A DNA stretch of 64,000 nucleotides from Tipula vernalis (lineage: Eukaryota > Arthropoda > Insecta > Diptera > Tipulidae). The DNA is taken from positions 99,735,930 through 99,799,929 of the forward strand of contig OY282560.1 of NCBI GenBank assembly GCA_958295665.1, in the 5' to 3' direction. Both the position numbers and the translations under genes were made by a program. The notes under the pieces are model-generated. The model was given only the letters and a program-made list of their open reading frames with translations, had not been told where the DNA came from and searched no databases. Within the stretch, counting starts at the first letter, position 1, and every line of letters starts with the position of its first letter. Shown piece by piece: positions 58,757 through 64,000 of this stretch.

Positions 58757-59880
58757 AACATCCTAAAATGAATTACGTCGATTCTGGTACCAGACGAGTT
58801 AGCTTCACAAAAAACCATTGGACACAAAGCTCCGATAAAATCAGAATTTTTATTCAGAATTTTCTGTTGAATAAAATGGACGATAATTATAAAAATCTCA
58901 TAAAAATGCGTCGAAAGTGAAAGCTACGGTGCGATTATAGCTGGATTCATAGCGGTTTGTTGATTATCTTGTTGCAGAATACAAAATACCTCAAAACTGC
59001 TACTTAGTCAAAGAAATGCAGAATCCCTTAAGTTCAGCGAAATTGACAGCGAAATCATCGTCACATTCTGCAAATGACATTCTACTCTAGAATCGCCGTT
59101 CGCTATATTCTGACCAAGCAAAAATTCGAAGACCAAACCTTTAAGTTCGTTGGCGATTTTATACTTGGAATTTGTATTTATTAAGTGGCTTGGAAAACTG
59201 TTGGTGTGAAATAAAATATTTGGCTCAACTATGAAATATAGAGCTGACTGGCTTCGGCTCTTCCCTTTTTAAGAGGTATTTTTCAGGAGGTAGTGAACCC
59301 CGTTATTTGTACAAGTACGCCCCATCGACTTTGTTTGGAAACTTCGTCTTCGAATTAGATAGGTGGAAAGTTTTTGAAGCGCTACCGCTTCGTTCAATAA
59401 TATTATTATAAGTGGCGGTTTCACGTCTCATAGACTTGATTTAAGCAAAGGTATGCATGCCATGAAAGAAACTGCCGAGATTATCGCAGCGATTCGCAAA
59501 ATTTCAGCCAATTTCTGGGCATTGTAGAACATTTAGCGGAAAGGATAATCCCTTAAACTGTTAAACCAATTTAAATTTATTGTAATGAGCAGACTTACGA
59601 TTGACCCATCAATCTAACTTTTGAGTATGACCGCAGAGCCCGTATCGGTAAAGTTGGTTTAAAATTTGGTTGCAATTCTGGAACAAATGCTGCACGGCCA
59701 ATTCTGTTCTCAATTCTCTGATCTACGAAAATCTAATATTCTTCAAAAGATGAAGTAGGTTTCGGTATGAGTTTGGGGCCGAGGGTGGGAAAGAATGGTA
59801 CTAAAAGTTGAAGGAGGAGAGACGGGATGCGGTATTGAAAAAGCATAAAACCATAATTAAATCAAAATGTAAAATTTGCC
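58757..59880. other. Unrecognised, gene-free by current evidence
   Basis: Short broken frames only. No domain, TIR or array recognised. Confidence 0.35.
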
Positions 59881-59889
59881 CATCGGTTA

Positions 59890-60120
59890 GAATCTTTAAA
59901 CTTACATAGTATATCAAAAGTTCTAAAAATTCTAGGAATTTGTAAAAATTCAGAAATATTCAATTTGTTTAGAAATTATGAATTATGACGTATTGACCCT
60001 TCCAAATATCATTATTTTATTTAAGAATTTTCAAAATCATTTCAAATTAAAAATTTCAATTTGAGAATTTTACCAATTTTAGGAAACATTTCTAAAATTT
60101 CTAAAATTATTAAAAAATTC
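59890..60120. repeat. AAATTC/GAATTT-rich degenerate repeat
   Basis: Words AAAAATTC, TAGAAATT and ATTTCTAAAATT recur every 10-20 bases on both strands over 230 bases. Low complexity; no unit length is fixed. Confidence 0.45.
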
Positions 60121-60131
60121 AAAGAATGACT

Positions 60132-60987
60132 TTCCAATTATAGAAGATGGAGTAATAGGTCGTGATTTCTTTGAGAAACATAAAGCCGACATAAAATACA
60201 GCTCAAATAGTATACAAATAGGGACAAGACAAATACCGTTCTCAAACAGAACCGTGAACGCAATAACACTTCATGCACGGAGCGAAACCATTTATCGAAG
60301 TAAAGACCAAACAATCATTATTTGAACCATGGCAATCTAACCAACAATCCCAAATAGAGACAAGCTCAATAGCAGTAGATGAACATAGAGAAGAACGGAT
60401 AATAAAGACCATTACGGAAAACTTAGACGCAACAAATAACCCAGAAGAAAACTTAAGTGTACTAATGTTGTGCATAGAGTATCAAGACATTTTCTACTTA
60501 GAAGGGGACAAATTGACAAGTATAAAAGGCGTACAACACGAAATAAACTTATTTACAGACTCAAAACCGGCACATATACAAAATAGACAAGTTCAGGAGA
60601 AGTTAGACAGCGATAGAATTAAACCCAGTATCAGTCCATTTAACAGTCCATTGTTGGCTGTTCCAAAACAAAACCAGATAAGGATGGCAAACCAAAATGG
60701 CGAGTCGTCATTGACTTCAGAAAATTAAATGAGATCACAATAGGAGACTGACACCCATTACCAAACATAGCCGATATTCTCGATGAACTTGGGCACGCCC
60801 AATATTTCTTAACCCTCGATATGGCCAGTGGATATAATACAGACTATGGATATTTTGAATTCACCCGGATGCCATTCGGTTTAAAGAATTCGCAAGTAAC
60901 ATTCGAAAGGGCTATAAACAATATTTTACACTATTTCCAAGGGATAAGAGGCTTCATCTATCTCGATGATGCGATAATTTACGGTAA
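60132..60987 (+). pseudogene. Errantivirus-type gypsy pol remnant: protease end and reverse transcriptase
   Basis: Protease tail: IIEDGVIGRDFF, the 'IIGRDFL' box, at about 60138-60175. Pre-RT linker: EYQDIFYLEGDKLTSI then [31 protein letters not shown], a frameshift, [17 protein letters not shown] followed by a stop near 60747, LDMASGY (motif A; the following ~15 residues are deleted), YFEFTRMPFGLKNSQVTFER (motif B) and GFIYLDDAIIYGK (YLDD, motif C). It ends abruptly at the C-rich repeat. RNase H and integrase are missing. Wording matches the 17.6/297/gypsy group of insects. Dead copy. Confidence 0.85.
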
Positions 60988-61114
60988 AAGGTTAAGATCA
61001 AAATTTAATTATTCCGTGGGGGAAATACATTAGTGTTAAAATTAGTACCCACACCTCCCCCTTGTAGGTTGGGCGGGGGGTAACTTTGAAACTAACATCT
61101 GAACCCATATTTTT
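60988..61114 (+). repeat. C-rich dispersed repeat, copy 2, inserted after the RT YLDD box
   Basis: Matches window bases 1-130 in reverse complement. It starts immediately after the pol frame loses homology (about 60988) and contains ACACCTCCCCCTTGTAGG and GGGCGGGGGGTAAC. The sequence to about 61186 may belong to the same insertion, but only the first ~127 bases are visible in copy 1. Confidence 0.7.
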
Positions 61115-61186
61115 TATTGCAGATTCGGATTCTATGGCTAAAAATACGTAGGATTTGATTGAAACATTTTTTTCGATTCATGATAG

Positions 61187-61369
61187 ATGGCGCTGTAATT
61201 GACGATATTCAATTTTTGCGATTTCTTCTACTGAGAACCTGCGCAAACGATTCTGCAATACATTTGCAATAAAAATACCACGGTTTTGTTGTAAATACTC
61301 GAAATTGGTCGTCAAAAACCGCGTCATCATCTTTCAATCGAAAAAGAATATCGTCAATTACAGCGCCAT
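61187..61369. mobile_element. 183 bp MITE with 24 bp perfect TIR
   Basis: ATGGCGCTGTAATTGACGAT plus ATTC at the left end is exactly inverted at 61346-61369. Further partial pairing (TTTTTGCGATT with AATCGAAAAA) follows. It lies between the pol remnant and env remnant. No clear target duplication. Confidence 0.8.
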
Positions 61370-61380
61370 GAAATAGACAA

Positions 61381-61990
61381 ATACAACGAATTCTAAAACA
61401 GAACATTAAAATTAAAGAAATGTACGGTAGGAAAAAGCGAGCGTTAATAGACATAGGAGGTAAGTTCGCAAAATTCGTATTAGGGACGATGGATTCAGAA
61501 GATGCAAAGAAAGTTTATAAAAGTTTAAAAGAATTAATAAATAGATAAGCTAAGATATTACAGTTAGAGAATTATGTTATTTCAATGGTTTATCCAAACC
61601 AATTTTACAACTACAAAATGAAACCAGTGAATTGGAGAACAAAGTAAATCGAGAAAACAAACAACCAACAGTTAGAGGTAGAAATCAGGTTAGACCATCA
61701 AGTTGTAGAACTATCATCTTTAATACTAATACAATGCTTGCACATCAGTAAGTTACAAGAAGAAGCAACGGAAATAGCATCAGCTGTAGAAATAAAGAGA
61801 ATACACCCACTTGTAGTACCAATCAATAAAGTTATCAATCTTATAAAAACCCATATGACAGATATAAATACAGAAATACTAACACATGAACCACTCAGGA
61901 GAATTATAGAGGTAGTGGATGGAGAATTACAAATGACTTTTTTTACATTTCGTTATAAAGGAATTTTCACGCTGTGTTTGCTTTTATGTC
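61381..61990 (+). pseudogene. Errantivirus-type envelope (F-like) remnant
   Basis: Envelope proteins of insect errantiviruses resemble baculovirus F fusion proteins. The frame from 61381 carries a furin-type basic site (R-K-K-R, codons near 61429-61440), followed by a hydrophobic, glycine-containing segment in the position of the fusion peptide. A stop comes at 61546-61548. A later frame (61738-62019) has an SKLQEEATEIASAVE heptad-like helix and a region ending in hydrophobic residues. Frames are broken by stops and shifts, and the 5' signal peptide region is missing, so it cannot encode a functional protein. Assignment rests on motif order only. Confidence 0.65.
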
Positions 61991-62253
61991 TGGAATTGAA
62001 GTCGCCATATAAGAAATAATCTTATCTTACAGGCCACACCTCCATATCCATTATCACGATTTAAATCTAAACGATAACATATAAAATTCAGATTATAAAA
62101 GCGATTATCCTCACACAACCAGGTTTCAATGATAAGCGCAATATCAATTGAGTGATATGCAAGCAGAAACTCGACTCTGACGTTGGCTGCATTAAAAACA
62201 TACCTGAGCGCATCCAAATCGACCGCCATTTTGGATAGATGTAGCTTAGACAT
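61990..62253 (-). pseudogene. LINE APE-endonuclease fragment
   Basis: On the minus strand: LRYVFNAANVRVEFLLAYHS, IDIALIIETWLCEDNRFYNL (the catalytic 'ETWL' Glu), then YRLDLNRDNGYGGVACKI (the 'R.D....GGVA' block). About 85 residues of a ~230-residue endonuclease. The rest of ORF2 is absent. It lies antisense to the env remnant, so it is an independent insertion or scrap. Confidence 0.72.
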
Positions 62254-62362
62254 TTCAATAATTTACAAGGTGTCATTTTGTTTGTACCAATTTTAAGAGA
62301 TAGATGCCGATAAGCAACATTTACGCCATTGAATTCTATTCAGATTCCAAATGAAAAAAAAA

Positions 62363-62625
62363 AAATGCTGTTTAATGATGAAACGGATGAAAATCCGTGT
62401 TAAACTCAAAAAGAGCTTGCAGAACCATTAGGAGTTAGGAAGGAAGGAAAATGGGTTCCTTATACAGTACAGAAGAAAACAAAAACCGAAGAGTTGACTT
62501 CTGCATGAGTTTACTTTCTTACAAAATATACAATTTTTGGCACAAAATCATTATGGGTGATGAAAAGTGAATTTTGTACGACAATCCAAAATGCAGAAAA
62601 GGCATGGGTTGATCCAGGCCAGGAG
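62363..62625 (+). pseudogene. mariner (DD34D) transposase, middle piece
   Basis: LFNDETDENPC, a stop, TQKELAEPLGVRKEGKWVPY (linker between DNA-binding and catalytic domains), then SLLSYKIYNFWHKIIMGDEK (first catalytic Asp in 'GDEKW') and, shifted, AEKAWVDPGQ, the hallmark 'K.WVDPGQ' block. Stops and frameshifts are present. N-terminal HTH lost. It continues after unrelated sequence at 63297. Confidence 0.8.
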
Positions 62626-62639
62626 TGATAATCTGGAGG

Positions 62640-62850
62640 AAGAAAGACGAATTACAGCGACTCACAATTCAATTCAACTCACTCACAATTCAATTCAATT
62701 ATTCACATAAATATTCATCACTCGTTCATCGCCACAATTTGCGCATTCATATTCACACTCATTTACATGAACGCACCTTGTTATTTCCACGCATTCACAG
62801 GAACGCACCTTGTTCAACCACCAACGCAACACACTTCATTCCTTAAAAAT
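62640..62850 (+). repeat. CAATTCAATTCA simple repeat and CATTCA-rich tract
   Basis: ACAATTCAATTCAA(C/T)TCACTC repeats, then G-poor CATTCATATTCACACTCATT. GAACGCACCTTGTT occurs twice, at about 62770 and 62803. It sits between the two mariner pieces. Confidence 0.6.
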
Positions 62851-63285
62851 ATACGGCTGTCAAAATCTTGCGCGCAGTAAAAATACATCTCGTTTTTGCA
62901 ACTGGTGAAAAATACACATCGTTTAAAATTCGTTCAACAAATTAAAATAAAGAAGAAACCAAATCTTTTTAGTGAAAGTGATCATCGCCATTTTTTTGAT
63001 TAAAAATATACAACATAAAAACGCGCATTTTTCGCTGATTAATCACACATAAAATAAGTACTCAATTATATCAAGTGGTGGTGAATTTCCATTAAATACA
63101 TTGTGTACAAAATTATCTGAATATTGTAATACAACCGGTGCATACGTAAAAAATTGTGCAGCCGTCAGGGCATAAAAACTGTTCGTGTTGTTATTTTGTT
63201 TATCAAACATTTCTCGGCTTGTACCACGTCGATTTCTCGGTGCCGAATTATTACAGTGGTAAAATACCACAAACTCATCTTCTCC
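62851..63285. other. Unrecognised insert between mariner pieces
   Basis: No domain recognised. Because mariner homology stops at about 62630 and resumes near 63290, this plus the simple repeat is an insertion or replaces deleted catalytic sequence. Confidence 0.4.
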
Positions 63286-63289
63286 TTAC

Positions 63290-63480
63290 GATCGGAAGTT
63301 ATACAGCATGCAGCGTATTCTCCAGACTTCGCTACATCTGATTACCACTTATTCAAATCGATGTCATCATATTTGAAAGACTAGCGACCAAAAAAAACAC
63401 CAAGTTTCTATCGTGAAGCCATTCATCATCTACCCGATAAATGGCAAAAAATCATAGATAGTAATGGGGAATATTTAACT
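63290..63480 (+). pseudogene. mariner (DD34D) transposase, C-terminal piece
   Basis: VIQHAAYSPDFATSDYHLFK contains the third catalytic Asp of DD34D mariners ('APSDYHLF'). After a stop near 63382, FYREAIHHLPDKWQKIIDSN and GEYLTK give the usual C-terminus ('F...G...L..RW..CI...G.Y'). The second catalytic Asp is not visible. Confidence 0.82.
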
Positions 63481-63518
63481 AAATTATTGGTAAGTTTGGT
63501 TGCAATGTTAAATCCAAA

Positions 63519-63720
63519 TTGGTTGAAATTAAAGACGAGGCAATAGGTGACACAGAGATCAAGGTATCCTTTGATGAAGTCTCATTATTCTCGTGTATTT
63601 CTGTAGACACAACTCGAGATCTGATAAGAGAATGGCTGGACAATTCAATTTTATCAAATAACTCCGTTGATGTAGTATTTGATGACATAAAAACTTGTAC
63701 AGATCAGAACTATTGGGATT
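63519..63720 (+). pseudogene. Penelope-like RT fragment
   Basis: EIKVSFDEVSLFSCISVDTT then RDLIREWLDNSILSNNS matches RT motif A of Penelope elements ('VSFDVVSLFTSIPVD'). The copy on the minus strand at 38.5-39.9 kb has the same motif as VSLDVVSLFTNV but is otherwise dissimilar, so these are different subfamilies. Only about 60 residues are convincing. Confidence 0.6.
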
Positions 63721-64000
63721 TGTTGACACGGGTTGTGTTCAAATGTCTGTCTGAATTACATCGAATAGACCAAAAATTAATTAAAAAAAATTTACAAAGT
63801 GTTGTACTTACAGGAATATTCAATGTAAAATAAAACCTCAACTGTCGTCATATTTTGACGGATTTCAGGAGAAATTCCATCTGTACTGTAGAAGCGGGTA
63901 CATTTCTTAAAAACCAAAGTAGGTTGCTACCGTTTATGTTTTTGGACGTCTAAAATAACGTTTGACGTTAACACGTCATCTCGGACCCCTTTAAATCATA
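63721..64000. other. Gene-free window end
   Basis: The frame from the Penelope fragment continues to 63833 without clear homology. A short inverted repeat, AACGTTTGACGTTAAC, lies near 63957. Nothing else supported. Confidence 0.35.

Overview
The window is AT-rich eukaryotic DNA, with long A/T runs, CAA and TTA microsatellites, and interspersed rather than operonic content. The transposon families point to an insect, most likely a fly (Diptera): a rosa-like DD41D mariner, a DD34D mariner, Tc1, Phantom-like MULE, hAT-like and Harbinger-like elements, an errantivirus-type gypsy pol plus env remnant, Penelope, and jockey-type LINE pieces. I find no confident host protein-coding exon, tRNA, rRNA or CRISPR array. 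It reads as intergenic or intronic sequence filled with nested, mostly dead mobile elements.

Layout. 0-2 kb: a gypsy integrase tail split by a 1.27 kb hAT-like element. 5.4-8 kb: two TIR elements. 11.3-14.6 kb: scraps of a repetitive insect ORF, a gypsy RT start, and a Crypton-like tyrosine recombinase. 15.3-16.75 kb: a complete but dead rosa-like mariner carrying a nested MITE. 17.2-19 kb: an inverted-repeat element split by a TAA-flanked element. 19-23.4 kb: mostly TE-free AT-rich DNA. 23.5-28.1 kb: a ~132/183 bp satellite interrupted by a FLYWCH/MULE transposon with a perfect 9 bp target duplication. 32.3-33.9 kb: a Tc1 element with IR/DR ends. 34.1-34.7 kb: a palindromic MITE. 36 kb: gypsy protease/RT scraps. 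38.5-39.9 kb: a Penelope RT remnant on the minus strand. 43.6-44.8 kb: a foldback element whose loop monomer is expanded into an ~11-copy array at 50.3-52.3 kb. 45-48.6 kb: a LINE split by a 1.8 kb TIR element with an 8 bp target duplication. 52-55 kb: MITEs. 60.1-62 kb: an errantivirus-type pol/env remnant invaded by two repeats. 62-64 kb: LINE endonuclease, mariner and Penelope scraps.

The features do not act as one pathway. What links them is insertion order, readable from target duplications and split reading frames: hAT into gypsy, MULE into satellite, MITE into rosa, MITE into foldback arm, TIR element into LINE, and MITE plus C-rich repeat into errantivirus. Every transposase or polymerase seen is frameshifted, truncated or lacks a catalytic residue. 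Family names come from motif recognition alone; no database search was possible.
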